Notes: a model not told the origin generated them from the letters alone. A DNA stretch of 30,323 bases from Gracilaria vermiculophylla (GCA_019155205.2 JAHNZQ020003150.1:2153013-2183335), one strand, 5' to 3'. Shown: positions 8,481 to 19,910, counted from the first letter of the stretch. Translations and numbers: made by a program.

Positions 8481-9900
8481 ATTGCTGTGACTTTTCAGTA
8501 CTAGTAATCGTCTTCATCCCGTTACAGTCGTATCGCTTCAGAAAAAATTTTCGTTCCAACTCAAACATACATATTGCAACTTTCTCAATCATGTAGTGTG
8601 CTGTCTTCAATGTACGCGTGAATTTTCATTGTATCTACGCAAAAAGATCAACATCAAGATTAAAGCTTGGTCTGATGCTGATTGGTGGAAGGCCTTCATA
8701 AGAGCAGGTCTAAGGGAGTTCCACAAATCCGTATTGGCCAATATTCTATCCTTTGGAGATCAAAGTCTTAAGGATCCACGGCAATAATAAGATTTGAAGC
8801 CGAAAATTATGCATTACCTGAATGTATACGTCAAATACAAAGGGTAAGAAACGTCATGGTCAAAATCTCTCATGGATTATTTGTATGGTGCATTGAATTT
8901 TAAAACTATTGAAATTCGCGAGGCTAAAAGCTTCGCACGGTTTTCAGTTGCAGTGCTACTTATGAGACAGAAGCGTTTCTAACAGGATAATAGTTTTCTT
9001 TCAAGGCTTTTTGTGAAAGTATTCTTAACATCGAGAATATGAAGTATTCTCACATCTATTACTATGATTGTTGTAAACAGAATTTTCTTGTTTTTCTTGA
9101 AGACTCTGGCAATCGGGCACACACATATCCATGTCTGGACAGCACTTCGTGAATTTTAAGTGACCATCACTGTGCTTTTTTTGGGTTTCGGGGAGTAAGA
9201 CTTTAACTGAGGTAGCAAATGTTCGTTTTCTTTTCTTTTCTTGAGCAAAGAAAAGAAGGCGAGGTAAAGAGACTGAAAAACAGGGGGCGGCGCAATTCCA
9301 AATATGGCGAGCAGAATAGTTCTGAAGACCATACTATGTCCCGTTGAGTAAAGCATCTTTCAATAAATAAATATTTTGAAAACGTCCAGAAAAGAAGCCG
9401 AATTCTGCTCCTCTTTTTCTTTCTTTTCATGCTGTGACAATGTATGACCCTACATTCACGTGAGGTAGTTTGCCGTTTCCACATAAGTTCAGAGTAACAT
9501 TCAACTCCATGACAAATATAGGTTGCATCACATCCTTACAGTCCAGAAGCGATATCTGCCAGCAGTCATGGCCACGTCAACAATGATTGAAAAAAAAGAC
9601 AAAAGTAAAAGCCTATCAACTTCACACGATTGAATCCTCTATCCAGTCGTGGCGCAACGTTTCGAATTATGTGGCAAGGAAATCTGTAGGCCAACTTCAG
9701 AAATATCTCTGCCTCTTGCTGACACAAAAGGATTGATATTAGACAAAAAATTAGCCACTCATTTGTGACTCAGAACTACGGGAAGCTTATCTACGTTCGC
9801 CGGCGCGAAAGAGACATTTTTGAGCAGAAAATTGCATCTAGAACCGAGGTCGGGAGAACCGACGACGGAGAGGGGGAAAAAAATAGAGCGCAATAGAAAA
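8481..9900. other. no gene recognised; one strong hairpin
   Basis: Nothing here supports a gene. Short frames on both strands lack motifs and codon structure. A perfect 10-bp inverted repeat with a 5-base loop (TTCTTTTCTT at 9233-9242, AAGAAAAGAA at 9248-9257) lies in a pyrimidine-rich stretch. Sequence just above 8480 may be older parts of the pol relic. Confidence 0.5.
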
Positions 9901-9906
9901 AGAATA

Positions 9907-9912
9907 TTTATT
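9907..9912 (-). terminator. AATAAA poly(A) signal overlapping a stop codon
   Basis: The minus strand reads TAATAAA: the TAA stop of the secreted-protein ORF (9911-9913) and an AATAAA signal share two bases. If used, the 3' untranslated region would be only a few tens of bases, as in compact protist genes. This is a sequence observation; use of the signal is not shown. Confidence 0.4.
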
Positions 9913-10663
9913 ATCCTTGTTTGACATAACGGTGCCGTCTTGTTGAGTCCTTTACTCGGACCAGAATCACAGTTTCGAAGGACTCCCCGTCTACAAGTAT
10001 GTTTCTTGCCTCAACAATGATAAGACAGGAACCCGTGACACGAGGCTGGAGTTTTATCTTCAGTCGACCATCAGTGATGCGCACGTCTTTATCGCGCAAT
10101 ACAGCCTCGTGCGTCCCCCGAGAAATGACGTAGGCAATGGCATCCAGATCAGCGTTTTTTGGGGCATAGGAAATGTACTTGAGCCGAATAAATTTGTCGT
10201 CAAAAGGTGGGGCCACCAGACTCAGACCGTACCCGAAGTCTCCGGAGATGAGCTTCTTTCTGCCAAGGCTGTTATCGTAAAACGCTATGCCGTACACTGA
10301 ATGGCTTCGCCTCAGAGAATATACTGACTTCTTGTCGCCCTTGGCTGAAATAGTTGTAAAGACTATGGTGTAGTGAACTTTGCCCGGAAAGTAGTCAAAC
10401 ACAAGAAAAGCTGTGATGTTGAACAGCGATTCCGCAATTTGCTCAACTTTGAGATCGTACGATGTTAAGATGTTGGTGTCCAAAGTTTTTAAGGAGCCAT
10501 TCATTAATCGCTCATTCTCATTTAGTTTGAGGAGGAAATACTGAGCTGATTCAGCCGATCCATATTGTAAAAGTGTTTCGGTTGCGCCCCGTTCGTGAGT
10601 CAGGCGACATTCGGCGATGCCAAAGAACAGGACGAGAAGAAGATATATTGATGAAATGTTCAT
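9911..10663 (-). CDS. putative secreted protein, 250 residues, function unknown
   Basis: The frame from ATG 10661-10663 to TAA 9911-9913 is uninterrupted. It begins with a classic signal peptide: MNISSIYLLLVLFFGIAEC, a polar start, a hydrophobic core of about 12 residues, and a likely cut after the Ala-Glu-Cys region. The mature part has no further membrane span, alternates short hydrophobic strands with charged turns, holds two NxS/T sites (NGSL, NITA) and has a basic C-terminus (STRRHRYVKQG). A cystatin-like helix-plus-sheet pattern is conceivable for the first 100 residues, but no QxVxG motif is seen. The frame runs open upstream to 10996 only by translating a poly-C/N artefact as polyproline, so this inner ATG (A at -3) was chosen. 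It is the longest undamaged non-transposon frame here and the best host-gene candidate. Confidence 0.6.
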   Translation of the reverse strand: MNISSIYLLLVLFFGIAECRLTHERGATETLLQYGSAESAQYFLLKLNENERLMNGSLKTLDTNILTSYDLKVEQIAESLFNITAFLVFDYFPGKVHYTIVFTTISAKGDKKSVYSLRRSHSVYGIAFYDNSLGRKKLISGDFGYGLSLVAPPFDDKFIRLKYISYAPKNADLDAIAYVISRGTHEAVLRDKDVRITDGRLKIKLQPRVTGSCLIIVEARNILVDGESFETVILVRVKDSTRRHRYVKQG

Positions 10664-10731
10664 AGTTGATCCGTACGGCTGTTCAGGGCCTCCTATCGAA
10701 AAAAGGATAACGCAGGGGAACGGAAGAACAA

Positions 10732-10846
10732 GGGGGGGGGGGGGGGGGGGGGGGGGGGAAGAGGGGGGGGGAGAGGGGGGGGGGGGGGTGTTTTTTGTGC
10801 GGGCCCCCGCAAGAAAAAAATTTNNNNNNNNNNGGGGGGGGGGGGG

Positions 10847-10898
<52 letters not shown>
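10732..10898. other. poly-G block with 10-N gap, probable assembly artefact
   Basis: Long G runs flank ten Ns (10824-10833). The segment just left of the Ns (about 10789-10823) looks like a corrupted copy of the segment right of the block (about 10932-10968): TTTTTTGTGCGGGCCC against CTTTTGAGTCGGTCCG, and both end in AAnAnAAnnTT. The two contig ends therefore seem to cover the same bases, with many positions misread as G. The gap is probably not a true gap and the poly-G may not exist in the genome. Translations through it (polyproline or polyglycine) should be ignored. Confidence 0.7.
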
Positions 10899-10899
<1 letters not shown>

Positions 10900-11103
10900 G
10901 AGGAGAGAAGAGTTGCAACTTAAGTGGACGGCGATGCTTTTGAGTCGGTCCGCGCCAAGAGAACAATTTCAGTTCTCTGGCTCCCCGTAAGCCCACATAA
11001 GATTATGGAGCTTTCATTCGTCCTTTGCAAAAACTGGATGATTCTGGGACTGTCACGCAGAGTATTCTCGGGAATTCTGGTTTGCATGAGTTGAATTTGA
11101 CGA

Positions 11104-11765
11104 ATGGCACTCTACATTCCAAGCCTCTGTTCTTCCCTCTCTGTAAAGAATCGGCGATTGACGGTAGATGAGCACAGTTCTGAACACGTCGCCATAGTTA
11201 ATACTCAGCTGTACGCGTTACGTGGCGAAGGACAATTCAAAAGAGTTGGTTCATTCCTCTCGCCTTATGATCAGATGATTCAAGCATCTGTAGATGTAAG
11301 ATCGATTCCACAAATTATTCCCGATTATATTTGTTTCAACCCGCCGAGATCTTATGTCAAGTCGGATATCTCATTCTCGGCTAAATTGTCATCCACGGCA
11401 AGCAACGGCATAATAGGATCTTTGACGTCATTTTAGGCTCTGCATATTACGTCTCAGGACATGTAGTTACATGTGCTGTAAGCGAAGGGATATTAGGACC
11501 GCCGCCATGGCCATTGTATGGTCAGTTCGTGTACGCGTCATATTCCGACAGCGCACAAACGAATTCTAAATCTGACGAGAGGTTTATGCCGACCTCGCTC
11601 ATGGACACTAAGGACCATGTTGCCTCTCCTATGGTCTCCTACTCACAGCCACCGCATGGTGCGATTTCTTGCCAAACCGTAGTGCCAGAGCTCGGATTTG
11701 CAAGCCGCGTACACTTGTATACAGTCTACTGCGGCATAGCGTCAGACGGCAACGATACGGGCTAG
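11104..11765 (+). pseudogene. unrecognised ORF in two frames joined by a frameshift
   Basis: A 110-codon frame (11104-11436) starts MALYIPSLCSSLSVKNRR and ends in TAG. From about 11430 a second frame stays open to 11765 (GSAYYVSGHVVTCAVSEG near its start). They join naturally around GSLTSF/GSAYYVSG, giving about 220 residues with one frameshift at about 11430. The composition looks like a real protein, balanced, with Pro-, Tyr- and Cys-containing segments, but I recognise no family. It is divergent from the secreted-protein ORF. It may be a broken host gene, a spliced gene with a small intron, or part of an unrecognised element. Confidence 0.35.
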
Positions 11766-13018
11766 AACGGCTGCGATATGCTTTGAATTGAAATGTTGCA
11801 GTACTGTCCGAGGCGGAGATGACTTGCATCGAGAAAATCAGGTTTATGGATCTTCCAGCCATATAATCGACGCAAGAAGACTGGAGTTCATCGACTCACA
11901 TGCATGGGAACTAGTCTAACTAGGGTTGCCCTTCCACGTTGAACAGATCCTATTGACGAACCAGCGCGCCTCATCCTCTTAGGACACAGTACGATACTCC
12001 TATCTCGGCAAAGGTACTGACTGCCTTCCAGAGGCAGATGGAGGGCGACGGGGCACAGCGCCAAAGCGGAAAACCAAGGAACGCAAAACTACCAAAATCA
12101 TACAGAAAGTTTTCCTTTTGAGCGGGGTTTTTGGTGGCTGACAGATACCCTTTTCCCCCTCTGATTTCTTCCTGGACTGTGCTGTCTATTCTCTTCCACG
12201 CCCTTCTCCCGGTTTCCCATGATGCTTTCTCCTAGCTCTCATCTTAATCGAAGTATATTTTATCCCAGTCTCATACCTTAGAAGAATAGCCCTTTTAGCC
12301 AAAATCCACATGCAAAGTGACTTTCAGAAAGCAGCTTTTTCCATGCTTCGACGCGTTATCAAAAAGCAAAAATTAAAAAAACATTTTCATGTGTTCTGAG
12401 CTGTGCCGGTTGATCGATCAATTGTACTTTGGCTCTAAAAGTAGGCCATTAGCAACGTTAAGGGCTTCCGTTTGTAATATCTTTACTTCAAGGCACCTTA
12501 ATCAGTCCTTTGGTGATGAGAAATATGATTACTTCGACATCTCTGGCCGGTGTAATAGCTCGTGAATTATTGGCTCTACACTTTATACCGATAGCAATCT
12601 GACCGAAGGAGACGATTGACCTTTAGTTACGGTAACTTCATCATGGAAGACGCCAAAATTAGCATATCGGCCTTCTGTATGCATGGGATCATAACTGCAA
12701 GCTAGCGATTCTACCTCTAGAAAATACATTACCATCCGGAAAAATCCCTAGAGCATTGCCCGGCCTAAAGTAGTTTGAGGGTGTGCACGCGAAATAAGAG
12801 AATGACGACAAAAATTTTGAACTGAAAACATAATTCATAAAAACTGTTGAATGATTTGTAAGCTTAGGGCAGAAACCTGATGCATTGATGTCTGTGAAGG
12901 ACATCTTTTGCCTGACTATTTGAAATATCTTTACACAGTTAATCAATTTCAGCAGCAGAACAACTTAGTTGAATGCCGAGCAGTAGGGCTTTCGAGCAAA
13001 AGCTCACAAACAAAAAAA
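11766..13018. other. no gene recognised
   Basis: About 1.25 kb without a convincing frame. A minus-strand 85-codon frame (12689-12946) and others have no motifs. No terminal repeats or RNA gene boxes were seen. Confidence 0.5.
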
Positions 13019-14305
13019 CAAGTCTGTTTCAAAAGTATAGGACACTTGGCATTTTGATGCAAATCATCGTTTTTAGTACTGTAGTGCTACCAAAATTAGT
13101 TTTCAAAAAACTTCAAGTTAAAAAACCGTTTCAAAATCATAGGACATTTCCCTTTCAACCTTCATTTTGCCTTCTTCAGTAGATGATTTTCGCTTTTGTG
13201 TACCATACAGTACTAATTCAACGCTTTTGCATCGCGTTTTTCTAACGTCCCATACTTAAAATATTCATAGTTTTCGCGCTATTTCCAATACTTTTCTTTT
13301 AATCAAAGCCTGTTCAAAATGGCCTGTAATGGCCATAAATCATTCTAACTAGTACAGATTATTCGGTTTCAAGAGGGTTGAAGTAAATCTAACGCGTGAA
13401 TATCTGCGTGGCATTAGTCTATAGCAAGCAAAGAACGTTTTTCATTGCTATAGACTACTAAACGGCGGCGCTATCTTGGTGAAAAACCAGTTTACATTTC
13501 TGATAAGATATGTAAACTTTTATAAAACGTTGTGTTAAAGCATTTGAAAGCCTTCTTAAGTATGTAATGCTTACTGAGATGGTTTTATATGCAGTTGTTT
13601 TCATCTAGAATCCAGTACATAGCATAATATGAGCTCTAATAAAACTTATCTGTGTTCAAATTTTATTTGGTGTTTGTTGCTTATGATAACAATATGTAAA
13701 ACACTGTCGTTCATCCTAATCAAAGTTTTACTCATTTTCAAATGTTTTTTTTTGCAGCTGACTTTATTTTCAGTGCTCATTGCATACTGTGGCACCAATA
13801 TTTGTTTATTTGCAGCTTTCAAAAGGAAACGTTTTTCAGTTTTATAAACCGAAAGAACTTTGAAGCGTTTTTTATTACCATTTTATTCATTTTTTGTAAA
13901 CGATTCGTTCTTTTTATGGGTTTTTGAGTGCAAAACACATTGTCAAGACAATATTCTTGCAAAACGTTATACGCATTGTTTTAGATGAGCATTATTAAGT
14001 TATCAATAAAACTTTATGTTTATATTACATTAAATATTGAATAAACTGGTACAGAAATGAGAACAATGGCCTTGATATAAGGTACTATTTGAAATACTGT
14101 GTTGTAAGCTTTTATTTCATAAGATCTTGTGTCTTTTTGAGCAAAGAAAGCAACATGATGTGGAAATTATCACGCGCGAGTTGGAAGTGTCCTATATTTT
14201 TGAAACGCGTTTTTGAGGGTTTTAACGAAAGGGGGGTGGCTACAGTATGCTAAAATCCATATTTTGGCCCGCTTTTGCACTGTCCTATATTTTTGAAACG
14301 CACTG
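13019..14305 (-). mobile_element. Tc1 family copy B, full length but with decayed transposase
   Basis: The ends are AGTCTGTTTCAAAAGTATAG at 13021-13040 and its partner ending ...TTTTTGAAACGCACTG at 14305, which is followed by TA. Inner repeats of the same core sit at about 13126-13145 and 14187-14206, the IR/DR layout of copy A. Length is 1287 bases, identical to copy A. No long frame remains, but on the minus strand the transposase is still readable in pieces. One piece is FHQDSAAV near 13458-13481, for FQQDNAPV with the second Asp. A second is FNPLETE-stop-SVLVRMIYGHYRPF near 13320-13385, for LNPIENIWGLLxRM. This is therefore an old autonomous copy and not a MITE. Confidence 0.82.
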
Positions 14306-17300
14306 TAGCTTCTTACATACAGAACATCAGTGTTTCTTCCACATTGTTATCATTGTACAAATATTTCTAAAAAGTATATAAGCTAGCATTCTAGTGCTTA
14401 AGCACAGTCATCATACCCAGCGTAGAATAGTTTTACTAGGAACAAATATCAATGCAAAATGCGTACTACCAACGCAGTGCCTACATTTTACGTTGTTTCC
14501 CAATATATAAGTATAAAAACGATCTTTAAGGTAGTTAAAAGCATTTTCAGTCTCACAACAACGCCTAGTCAATTTTTAATTAAAGACAATGGCTGAGATT
14601 ACTCTAAACTAAGCAAAAAAATCACTTTACATCCTCGCAGATGATTTTCTATGCCGTTAAAATGAATTTATGCAGTTCTTATTCTATCCAGTGCTAAATA
14701 ATTCTGGCGAAGATAATAATTCCGAAACTCAAGTTTGTGAGTCGTTTATTTCTTATTGTCTTCGAAAGAAATCTTTTATTTTCAACTTATAAGAATTTGA
14801 TGAAATATGGAAGGTCACATCTTTCATTATGTCTCAATAATAGGATATAGGTAAAGGCCTAAGATAATCATTTTTTGTCTGCTATATTCCTTCATGACGC
14901 TAACCACTCTTAAAAGTGGTGGTAAATGAAACTTCGTAGGAACAATATTTCATAAAACTGGTTTCTCATTTGGAAGACTTGTAATGAAACTTATTACTAG
15001 TACTTCAGTGAAAAACTGCAAATATGAAGTCGATCAAATAGACTCTCGTTATTTAATGAAAAAATGGTGCGACATAATCAGGGATTCTCAAATTTTCATT
15101 TTTTCATGTACTATAGATATAGTTTTTCAAGAGTGGTTTAGTCCTGCGAACAGTTCAATGAAAAGGTAAAATGTTTTAGAAGGAAAAATAAATTATACAG
15201 ATCAAGTTCGGTAGTTTTCGTGCTGTCAAACTGTTCGGCCATTAGAGTAATGAAACACTCGCTCGGAGCCCCTGTTGATGTTAAATAAAATATTTTATGG
15301 AAATTTTTCAAATCACAGAACGGCTGTGAAAAAAAGATAAGAAGAATGCATCAATTTTATTTTAGATGCCGGAGATTAGGGAGAAAAATATTCGAAACAT
15401 TGCACCGCTTTTGTAAATAAAATGTTTAAAGGTATTATGGAGCATATAAGAGCAGTTCGTCTAAAAACGACCATGAAACATGTTCTTGCTTTCCAACTAG
15501 GACCGAAATAAAATGCTTTCTAGAAATTGCATAAACGCAAAATAGATTTTTGGAAAGATGACACAGCTATAAAATCTCATTGGATTGAAGAGTAGATGGG
15601 GCGAAAAATATTATGACGACATACTTATGATATGAGTGTTGTTGTCAAATGCAAATATTTGGCGTCATCTTTTACGCGCAGCAGATGGGGAACATTAAAA
15701 TAGAATTAAAAATCATTTGTATGCGATTGGAAAAAGGAAAACAAACAACAATGAAAAGCAATACTTTTATGACGCAAACAAAGTACTTATAAGGAGAAGC
15801 GCAAAAAGCATCTGCAGTCCGTTTTTCGTCAGATTGGCTCTCATGAATAAATCATGAACCCGCACAGTAAATGGGATCTGGTGCAAGACGTTCACCATTC
15901 TGTACATATTATAGGTACGTACTGTATTTGCATTACTTCCAGGTTTTCATAATTGTGTTGATGCCAAAGAAATGATTTTCATTGCACTGTATTTTTAGTT
16001 TGGCTTATGTCTAAAACTTTTTTACAGGATCTCCCTATAATTGTGGTTACCAAGTAGTTGCAGGAAAGATCTAGTGAAACGCTCTCACTGGGGTTCATTT
16101 GCATTTAGTTTCCAAAAACGCATGCCTTACATGTTTTTCTTTAAAAATAGAACTTTGCCGCCCATCCAGGAATGATTATGGACAAAGAGCAGTCTTATCA
16201 TGGTCGGTATAGTCTTATCTAAAATCAAAAAAGACGCAACAAAACATTACTTCCGACTGTTAAAAACGACTAAAAAAGCGAAGCAGTTAAAAAAAAGGTG
16301 GCCGTACGCCTTCTACTCAGAACACTTGTTTTTCGAGTACATAACGGATCTTTATCATACCGAAAGTACTCACATAAAAATAATTTTCTCAAAATAATCG
16401 AAATAGCCGTTCATCTTCCTAAAACCGTTCAAAATCGCCTTTAAAAAAAAATTGACATTTCAAACTTGGGCGTAATTATTTCAAAATCATGTCGCTCTTT
16501 ATTTTCAGAGCTACACTAAATCTTCTAGATTAAAAGCACACTATAAAATTTTTCAAACAAAACTGTAGATCTTAGCGGGTTATGTCCTTCTTTTACCATT
16601 CATCATAACCATTTAATGCATTATAAACATAATGTTGTACTGGTAGCCCAAAAAAACTCATCACAAATAAAAAGCGAAAGGTAAAAACATTTTGTATCGT
16701 TGTAACTTATAACTTATTTTGCACAAGTATTGCCATAATAAACAAAAAAAATCTCAGAAGGAACAAAATGGTTGTGAATCAAGCTACTGTCTTACGGTCT
16801 ATACAAGTGAAAGAACTTTTGTTTTGGAACTTCATTGATATACAAGTTCTAATATATTTTGCGCACGTACAGAAAAAATAGATGCAAAAATGGTAAATGT
16901 TTTCTAAATGAAATACAATTTACGTTTAAAAAACCGTCCTCTCAGTACCAGAAATAGCAAGAATCGAGAAAACATTTGTAGAGTTCGGTTATCACAGAGC
17001 TTCTATTATGGTGTACACTGAACTTTTGAGAGAAACTCCTTCAGTTATTTTCTTTTCAAAACGTATTATACATTCAAAGAAGCTTTCAATATTTTCTATT
17101 CATGACTTTTCCCATATGTTAAGTAGGAAATTAAGTTTATTTTATGATACGACAACACAGCGTTTTAGCAGTCTTTAATAGTTAAGAACGCTTTTTGTAA
17201 CGAGAAACGAATTCCATGTAGTTCTTAATGCGTTTGTTTTTATTTAATCTTCTTTGAACATGTTTATGATGTATCCGTTAGCATACTTTATGGCCACGAC

Positions 17301-17400
17301 AATTCTTTTTAAACAGTTTTTGATTGAATAAAGCTGTATTGAAAAGATCGGAAAAGCTTTGAATACATAGACTACCGAATGTGACAGCAAAGCGATAAAA
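14306..17400. other. AT-rich stretch without recognisable genes
   Basis: Three kilobases of AT-rich sequence with no frame over about 65 codons and no known motif. At its left edge TATATAAG (14375-14382) is followed by the perfect 12-bp palindrome GTGCTTAAGCAC (14394-14405); no reading frame follows, so a promoter role is only a possibility. It ends where GC content rises sharply near 17400. Confidence 0.5.
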
Positions 17401-17457
17401 AAGCGTCGGTCTCTCCCTGTAGTCCCGTGCGGCGGTTTTTTACGGCGCCCGACGCTT
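17401..17457. repeat. inverted repeat at the AT-rich/GC-rich boundary
   Basis: AAGCGTCGG (17401-17409) and CCGACGCTT (17449-17457) are perfect inverted 9-mers around a GC-rich loop of 39 bases. They lie where base composition changes, about 120 bases before the unrecognised ORF. The arms could mark an element edge or a hairpin; no matching copy was found at the far end of the GC-rich block. Confidence 0.4.
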
Positions 17458-17577
17458 CGATTCTCTCGAGGGTCCCTTTCGATAAATGCCCGAACCATCG
17501 CATACGCTCGTGCATTCCCACTGGAAGCGCCTCACTCTAAATCTTCTCTCCTGCGCTGCCCTCGGTCCCCGTTAGAT

Positions 17578-19674
17578 ATGAGCTTGCCCCTTGTCATGGT
17601 GCTCAATACCTCCCCCGAAGCTCCCTTTCCATCTTCTCCACCTATCTCGGGATGGCGTTTTGACACGAATCCCTTCACTGTCAAGTATATAACTGCGTGC
17701 CGCTCCGCCGGTGGCGTTCCGTCGATCTCCTCTGGTGTTTCGACACGTTCAGCCTCCATCCTGCCAACTATTTACATCTTCGGAATGAATTCTCCGATCC
17801 AGACTCCTACGTCTCTGTCCAATCCTGAGGTGTATCACACCTCAACTGGTGCGCCGTTTCGCCCTGGGGAGCACTTCGACCATCGTGCTACGCGGGTTTT
17901 CGTGCCCTTCCATGAGAAGCGCTCTAGTCTCACGTGCTCCGTGGAGGACTACGTTCACCCTTTTAGACCAAAAACTCAGGCGATGAGGTTCCGCGCCGCA
18001 CCGGAGGTCGTTTGGAACGACCAGAAATGGAACAGGGTGGACGCCTTTCGCGCTCACTGGCTCTACACTCCGGTGCACGGTGCAATCGCTCCGAAGACGG
18101 TGCGGCACTGCAACACACCTCACCTCAGGTGTGGCGAAAAGCGCGAGATACAGACTCAACTGTAACTACTCTTACTCAATAAAAGCTCACATCAGCGAGC
18201 GGGGCGGCCCGGAAGCATCGCCGATGGACTCTTCGCCCTTGTGGTGTTTCCCTTCGATACCCTTTACGATGGCCTTTACTGGTTTAATCGCAACCGATGG
18301 GGGACACACCTTGCGGATGAGAACCCGAGTGCGAAACTCCATCGGATACTTCCATGGTTGGCACATTACGGAGTTACATGATACGCCTTCCGCGTAGAGT
18401 CCGAAGTATTACGTAAAGATGAACGACTCTTGGAGTGACCATTGGGGCTCACTGCACCTCTGTGTGGCGATGTCCATCAAGTTCGCGTATCATACCTCAG
18501 AGGTTCTAGATCCACATGACTCCTTAAAACGGTTCATCATGTTGATCGGCTCGACAGAATTCGCCGTAGACACCCCAGCGTTTTATCTCCAGGCAGGTGA
18601 CGAGGTCATCACTTTCTATATTCAGTGCCTTGACGGTCGCCTCTATTGGGATTCTTCATATCAGACAACCCCTGAACGTTTGCTTTCCTTATCGGTGCCT
18701 ATTATCTCGGTCCTCTTCTTCTTTGGAATTCAGAACCTGGTCAAGAGCACCTCGTGGAGCGAATCAGAGGCGATGACGCTGTTCAATTACAACCTGCAGG
18801 TGGCGTGGAACGATACGCCAGGATTATTCTGGTACGATTATGGCAAAGTTAAGTTTCATCCCATTCTGAGGAGTCCTAATATAGACGATGACGAGCGGGC
18901 CTACCCGCCTTTTCCCCACCTTGCCACTTCTCGAGTTCCTCAGATGCCACGTCTACGTAACCCTGATTATGATCCCTGGGTCGAGGGTCTGGCGATCCAC
19001 ACGCCTCTTCCGTTATCGGCTCCATCGCTGGACGTGGCTGCGCTCCTTGAGGTCGTGACGCAGCCCCTGGCATCGATTTCGGGTCCTCCAGCGTGGTTGC
19101 CGCCGTGTCTCATGTAGAAGAGAAAGATATTACTCTCGTCCCAACTTCTTCCGCCCCGAAGGTGCAACATCGACTGCGGAGCGTTCCGGCGACGGTTTTT
19201 CAGCCTCGCCTGAGGAGCGTTCCCGTTCCTAAACCGCTGTCACCTTTTTTTTCGCCTGCTCCATCTTTGGCCCTGCTGACCGCCGTGGCGGTACCTGCAG
19301 AATCTACTCGGTAGTCCACTATCCCAGCCGGTGCGCCGTCAGCGTCTCTTTTTGTAGCGGTTGTTGTTCCGACAACGAAGATTGCCGCTTCTGGCATACC
19401 ATCGGACTGGTTATCCTCTAGGGCTCTTGGTCCTGTCTTTTAGGAGTTGGCGCAGGCCTATCCGGGGACGGGCCGTCTTGCTCCTATTTATCTTGTAGAG
19501 GCTCTGCGCGAGGCTCGCAACTGGGTCCTTAAGCTCCATGAGGCCCGGGCAGACCGAGTTTCGATGCCTGCCATCAAGGAGAGCCTGACGATGTTTTTCG
19601 AGAGCCAAGCGCTAACAGCGAAAGCTCGCCTGGAAGTGATGTATGCGACGAAATTTGGTGAGCTATGTGCATGA
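17578..19674 (+). pseudogene. unrecognised large ORF, broken by frameshifts and stops
   Basis: Successive plus-strand frames are 17578-18165, 18080-18397 with 18419-19117 (one frame split by a TAG at 18395-18397), then 19093-19314 and 19447-19674 (one frame with stops at 19312-19314 and 19441-19443). Together they suggest one ancestral protein of about 650-700 residues. The middle part is rich in Trp, Tyr, Phe and His (for example FWYDYGKVKFHPIL). A Pro/Ser/Val-rich linker follows, with a repeated RLRSVP (at about 19168 and 19210). The C-terminal part is a charged helical domain (ESQALTAKARLEVMYATKFG). A linker plus helical domain would suit a Gag-like structural protein, but I recognise no family. 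It converges on the chromovirus and shares its GC-rich composition. Confidence 0.4.
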
Positions 19675-19910
19675 GAGAACTTGGCGAGAGCATTTGGGGC
19701 ACGGTAGCGACGGAGTAAAATATACTTGAATTGGAGCAAAAGCTTCCTGAATGGTGATTGCAATATAAATGGGCCGGGCTCGAGCGCCAAGCAACAGGAA
19801 ACGCCGCTATGGGAGCGTCCGAAAAGTGGGCAATGGAGTTTTGGCGGCAAAAAAGAGAACTTAAGGTGATCAATAGATAGCGGAGAACGAAAAACAACGC
19901 CAGTCTAGGG

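Noticed and set aside
8596..8787. Plus-strand frame containing SDADWW, resembling a copia RNase H box
   Set aside because: Only three or four residues fit, no neighbouring box follows, and the pol relic next to it is on the other strand.
10664..10996. N-terminal polyproline extension of the secreted-protein frame
   Set aside because: It is only the translation of poly-C and Ns from a probable assembly artefact; the signal peptide at 10663 marks the real start.
13019..14305. Interpretation as a non-coding MITE
   Set aside because: Transposase boxes with the second Asp and the region of the Glu can still be read at the expected offsets, so it is a decayed full-length Tc1 copy.
17842..18159. 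Minus-strand 105-codon frame and other minus frames at 17.5-19.9 kb
   Set aside because: They are antisense to the longer plus-strand series, contain no motif, and are expected by chance in GC-rich DNA.
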